A DNA stretch of 64,000 nt. Source: Hoeflea sp. Lineage in GTDB: Bacteria; Pseudomonadota; Alphaproteobacteria; Rhizobiales; Rhizobiaceae. The stretch is from the NCBI RefSeq assembly GCF_002733955.1, contig NZ_NVXQ01000025.1, positions 1 to 64,000 of the forward strand. The letters are read 5' to 3'. Both the position numbers and the translations under genes were made by a program. The notes under the pieces are model-generated. The model ran no database searches. It saw only the letters and a program-made list of their open reading frames with translations, and was not told where the DNA came from. Positions 55,701 to 63,789 of this stretch are shown piece after piece. Each line of letters starts with the position of its first letter. Position 1 is the first letter of the stretch.

Positions 55701-56207
55701 GCTGCGCAGCTGGACCAGCTGCTGGGACAGTTCGCCGAGGCCGGCGCTGGCCGAGAACAGGAGTTCGCCGAGATCGCCACGGCTTGCGAGAATGCTTTCG
55801 CCGCCCTGTTCCAGGCTCTCGTCATCAAGCGAGAACATGGTCTGATAGTTGTTGCGGTCGAGCCCGCCGAGAGCCGCCTGCAGGGCGCTGTCGGAGACCG
55901 GCTGGCTCTGCCGGTCCAAAAGGCTGTTCTGGGCGCGCTTGATGCGGATGAATTCCGCGGGACCGGAGCCAAGGTCGATCGACGCGCCAATCTGCATGTT
56001 GGGGTAGGGGTGAATGAAATTGTAGCTGCTTTGCGCGCCGATGCCGAACAGGAGATCGAGCCAGGCGCTGAACAGGGTCGACTTGCCGGCTTCGTTGGGG
56101 CCGTAGACGATGTGCAGGTCACAGCCTCCGGCAACCGGTGCGCCGAAGTCGATGACATGGTCGGTAAACTTGCCGTAGCGGGTCAGATCAAGACGGTTGA
56201 GGCGCAT
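52716..56207 (-). CDS. YhaN/SbcC-like SMC-type ATPase
   Basis: A 1163-residue ATPase of the Rad50/SbcC class. Walker A GPNEAGKST is at 36-44, long coiled coils run between about 150 and 1000, the signature-like MSKGARFQLYLALRVAGF lies near 1080 and Walker B FIADDIMETFDD near 1115, followed by the LTHH switch. The signature form matches YhaN (AAA_27) rather than SbcC. With the nuclease partner it should process DNA ends or structures. Its ATG overlaps the nuclease stop in TGATG. Confidence 0.9.
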   Translation of the reverse strand: MRLNRLDLTRYGKFTDHVIDFGAPVAGGCDLHIVYGPNEAGKSTLFSAWLDLLFGIGAQSSYNFIHPYPNMQIGASIDLGSGPAEFIRIKRAQNSLLDRQSQPVSDSALQAALGGLDRNNYQTMFSLDDESLEQGGESILASRGDLGELLFSASAGLGELSQQLVQLRSETEDFYKPRAQKRILGELKAELAGLKAERDTIDIQASKYAQLSKELEDARTRHDEACGKRKDLRGRLAAVDRLLTARPRMADLDRLQQQLQDLTDLPEVAPEWRQQVRDLGNEEAALEAGGAALSEEIDRLTAERETIGVDTQILPLGSRLAELERLRTRHDTAEEDLPERRAALTRIDAIISQLLLRLGQSDTREPEELLLSTARTATLRELVDARASLDVRLATARKEVMDASAGRNDAREQLQAAGGSDSALEQRQSQVDALSEVLTVLRSSDHELRRHSAERAIALARQDLDARLEALAPWRGETAELRTMRPPSPDTLRKWKVQSEQTDSKSAELAQEIARLGQTLRRFEAEAEALAQSRALPSTAESQALRAARDEAWTRHKTALDPQTAQAFETAMQSHDDAADKRAAHQAEVAKLNEIAVQSAIAKADLEAAETARSENEKARAELRNSITAGINELADTLPAEMPLEALEGWLERRRLALEADDALRRHLHDLEIAEQDRQAARARLVKALAPLDPDAAADDDLETLTTRAQQLISHETRLETHRRNLAEHERNLKRRELDLRNASEEADAWMLAWKQACAGCWLGEAEKAPTAAEIREALPLLGELATALHDRASLADRIAKMDRDQAGYITALHATASEVGIETDGAAAAAIARQLADRLARAEKARTRQEDLSRQIEEATERQRKHAEISAAHAAKKARMLDSLGATTLAEAALSIEQALERKQLAGRAEQTASEICETLGATSLQEARAQLEAADTTELREEKQELEAALETLDAEIQHLFAARTRASDAMNAVGGDDAVARIEQSRRTILLAIAEGAERYLRLSAGIIAMEQALALYRERHSSSMMQRASDAIRTISRDRYTSLASQPDHGRDKARELLIAIQNDGTSKQAAEMSKGARFQLYLALRVAGFHEFAATRQTVPFIADDIMETFDDFRAEETFRLFAGMANVGQVIYLTHHRHLCDIAKSVCPDVTIHELTP

Positions 56208-57490
56208 CAGGCGGGCTCGCTCCCCGAACCGGAGGAGGACTGCAACCGCGCCAGCACATCCTCCGCACCTTGGCGCGCAAGCTGCATGCGCCGGGCCCTG
56301 GTCTCGCTTTCATCGGTACCGAACAGATCGCGCAGATCGGTCGGCAGCTGGCCCTGCAGCGTGTCGGCGATCTGGGACAGGGCGGTTTCAAAGGCATCGG
56401 AAGTGAGGATGCCGGTTTCGATCAGGTCGCGCAGTTCGTGCAAGGGGCCGGTGGATGCTGTGCGGGTCTCCGTCGGCGGGGTGCAGCCGATCTCGAGCTT
56501 TTCCACCCAGATGGCGCCGGTCTGGGCGGCGCGCTCTTCAGCCTCGGCCATCAGCAGGTCTGCGTCGCGGCGCATGCGCCAGGCGAGCGTAGTTTCGCCG
56601 GTAAAGCCGATTCGCGCGACAAGTTCGGGTGCTGCCGAAGCCGTGCGCGCCTGTTTCAGGGCGTCGCTCAGCGCGTGGGCAAGGTCTGTCCAATCGCTCA
56701 GGCCGCCCGCATCTATGGTGATGCGGCTGAACTCGGCCAGCGCTGTCGGCTTTTCCTCCAGGCTGACGCTGCCGTCTTCGCTGATCGACACAAGGGTCGC
56801 CGATTTGGGGCCGTCCTCGTTGATGTCACGGCCTTGCGGCATGCCGGGCATGACGATCGTCGTCGATCCGGTGATCACCGCGCGCTTGTGGATATGCCCC
56901 AGAGCCCAGTAGTCAAAACCGGTGGCCTGCAGTTCGGCCGGGCTGCAGGGGGCGTAGGCGTCATGACCGGGCGCACCGCCAAGACTGGTGTGCATGATGC
57001 CGACATTGATGGCATCGGGAACGGCGCTGGCATATTTAGGCAGCAGGCTTTCGGGGGCGGTGGGTTGGGCGAAGCTCAACCCGTGGATGGCGACGGGTCT
57101 TTCACCTTGGCCACGTTCGATCAGAACATGTTCGGCGCGTCCACCAAACAGCTTGACCATGTCGGGAAGCACCAGTTCACGCGAAATCCGCGACAGGGCG
57201 TCATGATTGCCGCGGATGATGAAGGTGCGGATGCCGGCTTTTGCCAGGCGGCCGAGTTCGCCGGCAAGGAACCGGGCTGTCTTCATCGAGGTCTGGTCGC
57301 CGTCATAGAGGTCGCCGGCAATGACAAGCGCATTGACTCGTTCGCTGATGCACAGGTCGATGATGGCGCTGAAGGCCTGCCGCGTGGCGCCGCCAATCAG
57401 GTCGGCGAGCTCCGGATTGCGCAAGGCCAGCGACTTCAGCGGCGAATCAAGGTGGATATCAGCGGTATGGATGAAGCGAAAAGCCGTGAT
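56207..57490 (-). CDS. YhaO/SbcD-like DNA repair nuclease with apparent ATC start
   Basis: A metallophosphoesterase of 427 residues if it starts at the ATC at 57490. The needed first metal motif (RFIHTADIHLD, with D11 and H13) lies upstream of the first ordinary start (TTG at 57424), and no ATG, GTG or TTG exists between it and an in-frame TGA. A perfect GGAGG at 57503-57499 sits 8 bases before the ATC; an ATT at 57496 is only 2 bases away. Further motifs are GDLYD and RGNHDALS. Partner of the YhaN-like ATPase. Confidence 0.85.
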   Translation of the reverse strand: MTAFRFIHTADIHLDSPLKSLALRNPELADLIGGATRQAFSAIIDLCISERVNALVIAGDLYDGDQTSMKTARFLAGELGRLAKAGIRTFIIRGNHDALSRISRELVLPDMVKLFGGRAEHVLIERGQGERPVAIHGLSFAQPTAPESLLPKYASAVPDAINVGIMHTSLGGAPGHDAYAPCSPAELQATGFDYWALGHIHKRAVITGSTTIVMPGMPQGRDINEDGPKSATLVSISEDGSVSLEEKPTALAEFSRITIDAGGLSDWTDLAHALSDALKQARTASAAPELVARIGFTGETTLAWRMRRDADLLMAEAEERAAQTGAIWVEKLEIGCTPPTETRTASTGPLHELRDLIETGILTSDAFETALSQIADTLQGQLPTDLRDLFGTDESETRARRMQLARQGAEDVLARLQSSSGSGSEPA

Positions 57491-57652
57491 CGAAATATCC
57501 TCCGGCGTGTGTCAGGCCGTCCATGCTATCGAAGCGTCGAGCCATAGCACAGGCAATCATCGTTGCCACAGAATTTTCGGGTTTTCCGGCGTGTCAGGTA
57601 CGTGTGTCCGGGCACAAGGTCCGCGATGCAGGATCGGCAGGGATGCCTTGTG

Positions 57653-58222
57653 TCAGGGGGTCCTTCCGGTCTTGCCGGTGATTTTCAGCCAACGCCCGCC
57701 ATGGGTCGGCGACTGGATCTTGCGAAAGCGCATGCGGGCTGACTGAACCGGCTGCACGTCGTCTTCAAGGTTGTCGAGCACATAGTCTCCGTCCTTGGTT
57801 CTGACCACGAGCACGGTGTGGGCCTCATTTCCCTTGTAGCCCATCGTCAACAGCAGCTGCGATGGCTTGAAACCGCTGCGCAGCAGCCTGGCGCGCTTGG
57901 CCAGGGCAAAGTCCTCGCAGTCGCCGGAACGCGCCTTGGCGGTCCAGAACTCCTTGCGACCGAAGACAGTCCGGTCCGATGCCGGCTTGATCGCCCTGTT
58001 GATCTTGCTGTTGATGCTTTGCAGCAGATTGAGCCGTGCTGCGGGGAGCCTGGAACTGGCAGACCTGTTACGGCAATCGGATGCATTGCGGGTGCAATAT
58101 TCCACATGACCGTAAGGCCTCGTGGTTTCGCTACCGGTTTTCAGCCAAGTTGATGCATGAGATGTTGTCAGAGTTGATAACCAGGCCGCCAGTGCGACCA
58201 GCAAGATAAGGGGCATGCTCAT
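57653..58222 (-). CDS. Transglutaminase-like cysteine peptidase (BTLCP, DUF920)
   Basis: A 189-residue exported protein: signal peptide (MSMPLILLVALAAWLSTLTTSHA), then a BTLCP domain with Cys102 in SGDCEDFALAKR, His135 in NEAHTVLVV and Asp150 in DYVLDNL as catalytic triad. Relatives include LapG, which clips surface adhesins, but LapG partners (LapD, a large adhesin) are not seen here. AAGGAG precedes the ATG at 58222. Many rhizobia carry several such genes with unknown targets. Confidence 0.88.
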   Translation of the reverse strand: MSMPLILLVALAAWLSTLTTSHASTWLKTGSETTRPYGHVEYCTRNASDCRNRSASSRLPAARLNLLQSINSKINRAIKPASDRTVFGRKEFWTAKARSGDCEDFALAKRARLLRSGFKPSQLLLTMGYKGNEAHTVLVVRTKDGDYVLDNLEDDVQPVQSARMRFRKIQSPTHGGRWLKITGKTGRTP

Positions 58223-58508
58223 AAAGTGACGAGCTCCTTGGTTGCCAGTTGTTTCAAAAGCCAGTGGCTTCAACCTGTGACCATAAGAGTGCAAAACTCG
58301 GTGATACGCAAGCCCGGCCTGGGGATGATTATTTTAAGTCTGTGGATCCGGTTTGCAGTGCGATGCAACACTGTCGAACTATTTTGTGTGCACAGAAAAC
58401 AATCTCTGCGCAATAAATAGGCAAATTGCGGCGAGAGCGTGGCGGGCGAGATGGAGTGCGCGCGCCGCAAAGCTTAAAAACCGGTTAAATTCCGGTCCTG
58501 GCCGCAAC

Positions 58509-58524
58509 TGGCAAGGCGCTTGCA
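58509..58524 (+). promoter_or_regulatory. Sigma-54 promoter of the urt operon
   Basis: TGGCAAGGCGCTTGCA has GG and GC elements with ten bases between them, matching the sigma-54 consensus TGGCACG-N4-TTGCW closely. It lies 40 bases before the urtA ATG. Nitrogen-limited (NtrC) control of urea uptake fits this. Confidence 0.8.
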
Positions 58525-58531
58525 TTGAAGA

Positions 58532-58558
58532 CCTCCGTGGACACGAACAGCACGGAGG
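58532..58558 (+). promoter_or_regulatory. Leader hairpin that covers the urtA ribosome site
   Basis: CCTCCGTG (58532-58539) pairs perfectly with CACGGAGG (58551-58558). The second arm contains the GGAGG ribosome site, 5 bases before the ATG. Since the expected transcript start is near 58534, the stem would form the very 5' end of the mRNA. Confidence 0.6.
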
Positions 58559-58563
58559 CTGAC

Positions 58564-59856
58564 ATGAATTTTACCACTAAAATGAAGATCGCAGGGGCGG
58601 CGGCATTTCTTACTTCAACGATTTTGACCCACTCGGCTACAGCAGCAGAGGACACCATCAAGGTTGGTGTTCTGCACTCGCTCTCGGGAACGATGGCGAT
58701 TTCGGAAACTACTCTTAAAGACACTGTGCTGATGCTGATCGAGCAGCAGAACGCCAAGGGCGGCGTGCTCGGCAAGAAGCTTGAAGCGGTCGTCGTTGAC
58801 CCGGCTTCCGACTGGCCGCTGTTTGCCGAAAAGGCGCGCGAACTGCTGACCGTCGACAAGGTTGACGTGATGTTCGGTTGCTGGACCTCGGTGAGCCGCA
58901 AGTCGGTTCTGCCGGTGATCGAAGAGCTCAACGGTCTTCTGTTCTACCCGGTTCAGTATGAGGGCGAAGAATCCTCCAAGAATGTGTTCTACACCGGTGC
59001 TGCACCGAACCAGCAGGCAATTCCTGCGACCGACTACTTCCTGGAAGAGCTTGGCGTTGAAAAATTCGCGCTGCTGGGGACCGACTATGTCTATCCGCGG
59101 ACGACCAACAAGATCCTCGAGCAGTATCTCAAGGACAAGGGCATTCCGGCTGAAGACATCTTCGTCAACTACACGCCGTTCGGCCATTCCGACTGGTCCA
59201 AGATCGTTGGCGACGTTGTCGCGCTTGGCGCAGACGGCAAGAAGGTCGGCGTGATCTCGACCATCAATGGCGACGCCAATATCGGCTTCTACAAGGAACT
59301 GGCTGCTGCCGGTATCTCGGCAGACGACATTCCTGTCGTGGCCTTCTCGGTGGGTGAGGAAGAACTTTCCGGTCTCGACACCACCAACCTGGTCGGTCAC
59401 CTGGCCGCCTGGAACTACTTCCAGTCCGCCGATGTTCCGGTCAACGCCGAGTTCATCGAGGAATGGAAAGCCTTTGCCGGTGAAGAGCGCGTGACCAACG
59501 ACCCGATGGAAGCCACTTACATTGGCTTCAACATGTGGGTCCAGGCCGTCGAAGAGGCCGGCACCACCGATGTCGATGCCGTGGCGGAAGCCGTGGTCGG
59601 TCAGAAAGTGGCCAACCTCACCGGTACCGAAGCTGAAATGCTGCCGAACCATCACCTGACCAAGCCGGTTCTGATCGGTGAAATCCAGGCCGACGGCCAG
59701 TTCGACATCGTAAGCCAGACCGAGCCGGTTCCGGGCGACGCATGGACCGATTTCCTGCCGGAATCCGCACTGCTGGAATCCGACTGGATCGAGCTGAAAT
59801 GCGGCATGTACAACACCGATACCAAGACCTGCGTACAGCTCAATTCCAACTATTGA
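58564..59856 (+). CDS. urtA: Urea ABC transporter substrate-binding protein UrtA
   Basis: A 430-residue periplasmic protein from the ATG at 58564. The signal peptide ends near TAA (residue 28), and the mature start EDTIKVGVLHSLSGTMAISETTLKD is the UrtA signature. FGCWTSVSRKSVLPVIEELNGLLFYPVQYEGEESS and the FNMWVQAVEEAGTTDV segment agree. It binds urea (or short amides) for the UrtBCDE importer. First gene of the operon, behind a sigma-54 promoter. Confidence 0.95.
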   Translation: MNFTTKMKIAGAAAFLTSTILTHSATAAEDTIKVGVLHSLSGTMAISETTLKDTVLMLIEQQNAKGGVLGKKLEAVVVDPASDWPLFAEKARELLTVDKVDVMFGCWTSVSRKSVLPVIEELNGLLFYPVQYEGEESSKNVFYTGAAPNQQAIPATDYFLEELGVEKFALLGTDYVYPRTTNKILEQYLKDKGIPAEDIFVNYTPFGHSDWSKIVGDVVALGADGKKVGVISTINGDANIGFYKELAAAGISADDIPVVAFSVGEEELSGLDTTNLVGHLAAWNYFQSADVPVNAEFIEEWKAFAGEERVTNDPMEATYIGFNMWVQAVEEAGTTDVDAVAEAVVGQKVANLTGTEAEMLPNHHLTKPVLIGEIQADGQFDIVSQTEPVPGDAWTDFLPESALLESDWIELKCGMYNTDTKTCVQLNSNY

Positions 59857-59866
59857 TCTGTTGAAG

Positions 59867-59893
59867 GGAAGGGGGCTTTCGCGGCCCCCTTCC
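59867..59893 (+). terminator. Hairpin after urtA, partial terminator or mRNA stabiliser
   Basis: GGAAGGGGGC pairs perfectly with GCCCCCTTCC around a 7-base loop; the bases after it (GCCTTTCC) have no true T-run. Placed between urtA and urtB, it likely raises binding-protein mRNA over permease mRNA rather than ending the operon. Confidence 0.6.
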
Positions 59894-59919
59894 GCCTTTC
59901 CAATCGGTTTTGATTTTCC

Positions 59920-61872
59920 ATGCCCCGCATATTCTACCTTTTGATTGCCGTCGTGATCGCGCTTGCGCCCGCATATGCGCAGGATGCCGACCTCAATTCC
60001 CTGCTTGAGACCCATCAGGCCAAGATCGAAAAACCCTCGCGCAGGACCATCGGTCCGGTGCTGGACGCGCTGGTTGCAAGCCAGTTGCCCGGCGTGGCGG
60101 TGTTTCTGGAAAAATGGCGCGAGAAGGATCTGTGGCAGCGCAAGGCTGACGGTCGGTTCTTTTTTGTCGAAAAGGCGGATGGCGGCCAGTTGATGCTGAT
60201 CGATGTTGGCAGCGGCGCGGAAGCTGGGCTGGCGGACAAGAAGGACCTGAAGAATCTCAAACCCAACAGCGGTGTTCGCGGCGTGATCGCCGGGGCGCTG
60301 GTGCAGTTTCAGCTGTCCGACCCGGATCCGGAGCGGCGGCTGCAGGCGCTGACAGCGCTCGAACGCGATCCCGATGCCTCGCATCTGAGCATTCTCAGGG
60401 CGGCCATCGAATCGGAGACCGATCCCGCCATCAAGGCGCGCAAGGAGCGACTGCAGCGGCTGCTGACCATCCAGTTCGGCAGCGATCAGCAAACCCGCGT
60501 TGCCGCGATCGAAAGTTTTGCCGGGGATCCCGGCGTCGATGCGCGTGCCGCGCTCAACCCGCTGCTTTCAACCAGCGTTGCGGTTTTCAACGAGAAGCCT
60601 GATGAGGACGTCAACGTGGCGCGGCTGCTGGTGCCGGGCAGCGATATCGAGACGGAAGCTGCCTACCAGTTGCTCGTCGATGCCGGCAAGGCGCGGCCGA
60701 TTGTTCCGCTCGACGCGCGCAAGGCGGCATTGGTCGAAAACATCGAAAACGGAATGGTGGCCGGGATTCCGGTGGCCGAACTGGTGACGCAATCAGCGCG
60801 CGACCGCGCCTACCTGGCGCTTGCGGCCGATGGCACGGTGCCGCCTCTGGTCACGAAGGAAGAACAGCGCGCAGCGCTCGCCGATCATGTGTTCGCGGAA
60901 GTCTATGCCGAACCGGATCAGGTGCTGACCACGGCCGCGCGGGAAACCCTCGCAAATATCAGCGGTACGGTGGGATTCTACCAGTTTGTCGATCTGGCGC
61001 TCGACGGGCTGTCGCTGGCGTCGATCTACTTCCTGGCCGCGATCGGCCTTGCCATCACCTTTGGCGTCATGGGGGTGATCAACATGGCGCATGGCGAGTT
61101 CATCATGATCGGCGCCTATACCGGTTACGTCGTGCAGCAGTATATTCCCAATTACACGGTCTCGATCATCGTGGCGCTGCCGCTGGCCTTTGCAGTGGCG
61201 TTTCTGGCCGGGGTGGCGCTGGAACGGCTGGTGATCCGCTACCTGGCGCACCGGCCGCTGGAGACACTGCTTGCGACCTTCGGGGTTTCGATCGCGCTGC
61301 AGCAGATCGCCAAGAACATCTTCGGCACGCAGGCACGTCCGCTGACATCGCCGTCCTGGCTCGATGGCGCATGGGTGCTCAATGACGTGGTCTCGATCAG
61401 CTATATCCGCATCGCGATCTTCGTGCTGGCGCTCGCTTTCCTGGGATTGCTGCTGTTCGTGCTCAACAAGACCCGGCTCGGGCTCGAGGTCCGGGCGGTG
61501 ACACAGAACCCGCGCATGGCCTCGTCGATGGGGATCAACCCGGACCGGATCAACATGCTGACCTTTGGCCTGGGCTCCGGCATCGCCGGGATTGCCGGTG
61601 TGGCCATCGGGCTGTTTGCCAAGGTGACCTCGGAGCTGGGCTCCGGTTACATCGTGCAAAGCTTCATGACGGTGGTGGTCGGCGGGGTCGGCAATATCTG
61701 GGGCACGCTTGCGGGTGCGGGCATGATCGGCTCGCTGCAGAAGGTGATCGAGTTCTTCAACCCGTCGAACACGCTGGCCGCTCAGACCTACATGATCATC
61801 TTCATCATCATCTTCATCCAGTTCAGACCCAAGGGCATCATTGCGCTCAAGGGCCGCGCGGCGGGGGATTAA
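59920..61872 (+). CDS. urtB: Urea ABC transporter permease UrtB
   Basis: A 650-residue permease. After a signal-like start (MPRIFYLLIAVVIALAPAYA) there is an exported region of some 330 residues, rich in charged repeats (ERRLQALTALERDPDASHLSILRAAIESETDP), then a LivH-type permease from about 355: FGVMGVINMAHGEFIMIGAY near 385 and ATFGVSIALQQIAKNIFG near 450. UrtB proteins of proteobacteria carry such an N-terminal part, though this one is long. One of two membrane subunits of the urea importer. Confidence 0.92.
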   Translation: MPRIFYLLIAVVIALAPAYAQDADLNSLLETHQAKIEKPSRRTIGPVLDALVASQLPGVAVFLEKWREKDLWQRKADGRFFFVEKADGGQLMLIDVGSGAEAGLADKKDLKNLKPNSGVRGVIAGALVQFQLSDPDPERRLQALTALERDPDASHLSILRAAIESETDPAIKARKERLQRLLTIQFGSDQQTRVAAIESFAGDPGVDARAALNPLLSTSVAVFNEKPDEDVNVARLLVPGSDIETEAAYQLLVDAGKARPIVPLDARKAALVENIENGMVAGIPVAELVTQSARDRAYLALAADGTVPPLVTKEEQRAALADHVFAEVYAEPDQVLTTAARETLANISGTVGFYQFVDLALDGLSLASIYFLAAIGLAITFGVMGVINMAHGEFIMIGAYTGYVVQQYIPNYTVSIIVALPLAFAVAFLAGVALERLVIRYLAHRPLETLLATFGVSIALQQIAKNIFGTQARPLTSPSWLDGAWVLNDVVSISYIRIAIFVLALAFLGLLLFVLNKTRLGLEVRAVTQNPRMASSMGINPDRINMLTFGLGSGIAGIAGVAIGLFAKVTSELGSGYIVQSFMTVVVGGVGNIWGTLAGAGMIGSLQKVIEFFNPSNTLAAQTYMIIFIIIFIQFRPKGIIALKGRAAGD

Positions 61873-61876
61873 GCTC

Positions 61877-63049
61877 ATGGAACGCTCCCTGTTTGCGCGT
61901 CAGCCTTCGGTGCTGATCTTCATTGCCCTGCTCGCGGTCTTTACCATCGTCATGGTGATCCTGTCCGAAGGCTTTGGCCTGGGACTGGTGTCGACCAGCA
62001 CGATCAAGATTCTTGGCAAGACCCTGTGCCTGTGCCTGGTCGCCATCGCCATGGATCTGGTCTGGGGCTATTGCGGGATCCTGTCGCTCGGCCACTTCGC
62101 CTTCTTCGGGCTTGGCGGCTACATGATCGGCATGTGGCTGATGTATGAGCGGACCAAGGACATCGTGATCGCCTCATTGGCGGGCGGGGAATTGCCGCCG
62201 ACTTCCGAAGAAGTCCGCGAGGCGATCGGGTCGCAGATCTTCGGTGTGGTCGGCGGGTCGGATATTCCGGCGATCTGGTACTTTGCCGACAGTCTCTACG
62301 CCCAGCTGGCGCTGGTGGTTCTGGTGCCGGGGCTGCTGGCGCTGGTGTTCGGCTGGCTCGCGTTCCGCAGCCGCGTGACCGGGGTCTACCTGTCGATCCT
62401 GACCCAGGCGATGACGCTGGCGCTGTCGCTCTACCTGTTTCAGAACGACAGCGGCCTGCGCGGCAATAACGGGTTGTCGGGTCTACAGAACATTCCCGGC
62501 CTGACAGAGGTGCCGCAATCGGTGGTTTCGGTCTGGTTCTTCCTCGCCTCCGCGCTGGCGCTGGGACTTGGCTACGTGGTCGCCGCCTGGGTGGTGTCGG
62601 GCAAGTTCGGCAATGTCATCCGGGCCATTCGCGACGATGAGGCACGGATCCGGTTCATGGGCTATCCGGTGGAGGCCTACAAGCTGGTGGTGTTCACGCT
62701 GACGGCGGTGATCGCGGCGATTGCCGGGGCGCTGTACTACCCGCAGGCCGGCATCATCAACCCGGCGGAAATCGCGCCGATCGCCTCGATCTACCTGGCG
62801 GTCTGGGTGGCGATCGGCGGGCGCGGCCGGCTTTACGGTGCGGTGATCGGGGCTGCCACGGTGTCGCTGCTGTCTTCATGGTTCACCGGCGGTCAGGTGC
62901 CGAGCATTCCGCTCGGGTTCTACACGGTCAACTGGGTCGACTGGTGGCAGGTGCTGCTCGGTCTTGGCTTCGTGCTGGTGACGCTGTTTGCGCCCAAGGG
63001 CATTGGCGGGCTGTTCGACCGGCTGGTCAGAAAGGATGCTGCATCGTGA
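61877..63049 (+). CDS. urtC: Urea ABC transporter permease UrtC
   Basis: A 390-residue LivM-type permease with about ten helices; MDLVWGYCGILSLGHFAFFGLGGYMIGMWLMYERT near 60-95 and RDDEARIRFMGYPVEAYKLVVFTLTAVIAAIAGALYYPQ near 258-296 are characteristic of UrtC. The ATG at 61877 follows the urtB stop by 4 bases. Partner of UrtB in the membrane channel. Confidence 0.94.
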   Translation: MERSLFARQPSVLIFIALLAVFTIVMVILSEGFGLGLVSTSTIKILGKTLCLCLVAIAMDLVWGYCGILSLGHFAFFGLGGYMIGMWLMYERTKDIVIASLAGGELPPTSEEVREAIGSQIFGVVGGSDIPAIWYFADSLYAQLALVVLVPGLLALVFGWLAFRSRVTGVYLSILTQAMTLALSLYLFQNDSGLRGNNGLSGLQNIPGLTEVPQSVVSVWFFLASALALGLGYVVAAWVVSGKFGNVIRAIRDDEARIRFMGYPVEAYKLVVFTLTAVIAAIAGALYYPQAGIINPAEIAPIASIYLAVWVAIGGRGRLYGAVIGAATVSLLSSWFTGGQVPSIPLGFYTVNWVDWWQVLLGLGFVLVTLFAPKGIGGLFDRLVRKDAAS

Positions 63050-63786
63050 GCGCGCTTCTGGAAGTGACATCGATCTCCGTCTCCTTCGACGGCTTCAAGG
63101 CAATCAACAACCTCTCCTTCGAGATCGGCGGACAGGAGCTGCGTGCCATCATCGGACCCAACGGAGCGGGCAAGACCACGTTTATGGATATTGTCACCGG
63201 CAAGACAAGGCCGGACGAGGGCCGGGTGCGATTTGGCGAGCCGCAGCTCGATCTCTTGCGGTTGTCGGAAAGCCAGATTGCGCGCGCGGGCGTCGGTCGC
63301 AAGTTCCAGCGCCCGACGGTGTTCGAGGCGCAGAGCGTGCGCGACAATCTGACGATGGCGCTGAGCAATGACCGGCTGCCGTTCGCGGTGCTGGGCTACA
63401 AAGCCAACAAGGAAGACGGCGCGCGGGTGGCCGCACTTGCGGACGAGATCGGGCTGTCGGAAGAGCTAGACCGGACCGCTGGTGAGCTTTCGCATGGCCA
63501 GAAGCAGTGGCTCGAAATCGGCATGCTTTTGGCGCAGGACCCGCAATTGCTGCTGGTGGACGAGCCGGCCGCCGGGATGACGCTGGGCGAACGCGAGCAC
63601 ACCACCGATTTGTTGCGGCGGGCGGCTGAAACCCGCGCCGTCGTTGTCGTCGAGCATGACATGGAATTCGTCCGCCGGCTCGATTGCAAGGTGACGGTGC
63701 TGCATGAAGGCTCGGTTCTGGCCGAGGGGTCGCTCGACCATGTCACCGCCAATTCCGACGTCATTGATGTGTATCTGGGGCGCTGA
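63046..63786 (+). CDS. urtD: Urea ABC transporter ATPase UrtD
   Basis: A 246-residue LivG-type ATPase starting at a GTG within the urtC stop (GTGA). Walker A is GPNGAGKTT near 37-45, the signature LSHGQKQWLEIGMLL near 149 and Walker B LLLVDEPAAGMT near 168. The signature LSHGQ instead of LSGGQ is typical of UrtD. Powers urea import. Confidence 0.95.
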   Translation: MSALLEVTSISVSFDGFKAINNLSFEIGGQELRAIIGPNGAGKTTFMDIVTGKTRPDEGRVRFGEPQLDLLRLSESQIARAGVGRKFQRPTVFEAQSVRDNLTMALSNDRLPFAVLGYKANKEDGARVAALADEIGLSEELDRTAGELSHGQKQWLEIGMLLAQDPQLLLVDEPAAGMTLGEREHTTDLLRRAAETRAVVVVEHDMEFVRRLDCKVTVLHEGSVLAEGSLDHVTANSDVIDVYLGR

Positions 63787-63789
63787 GAC

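Larger units (their letters stand above)
58223..58563. other. Divergent control region between BTLCP gene and urt operon
   Basis: No gene fits here. It holds the sigma-54 promoter and leader hairpin of urtA (listed separately) and two palindromic elements upstream that might bind NtrC: TTGCAGTGCGATGCAA (58353-58368) and TGTGCACA (58387-58394). Neither is a good match to the NtrC consensus, so that is tentative. Confidence 0.5.
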
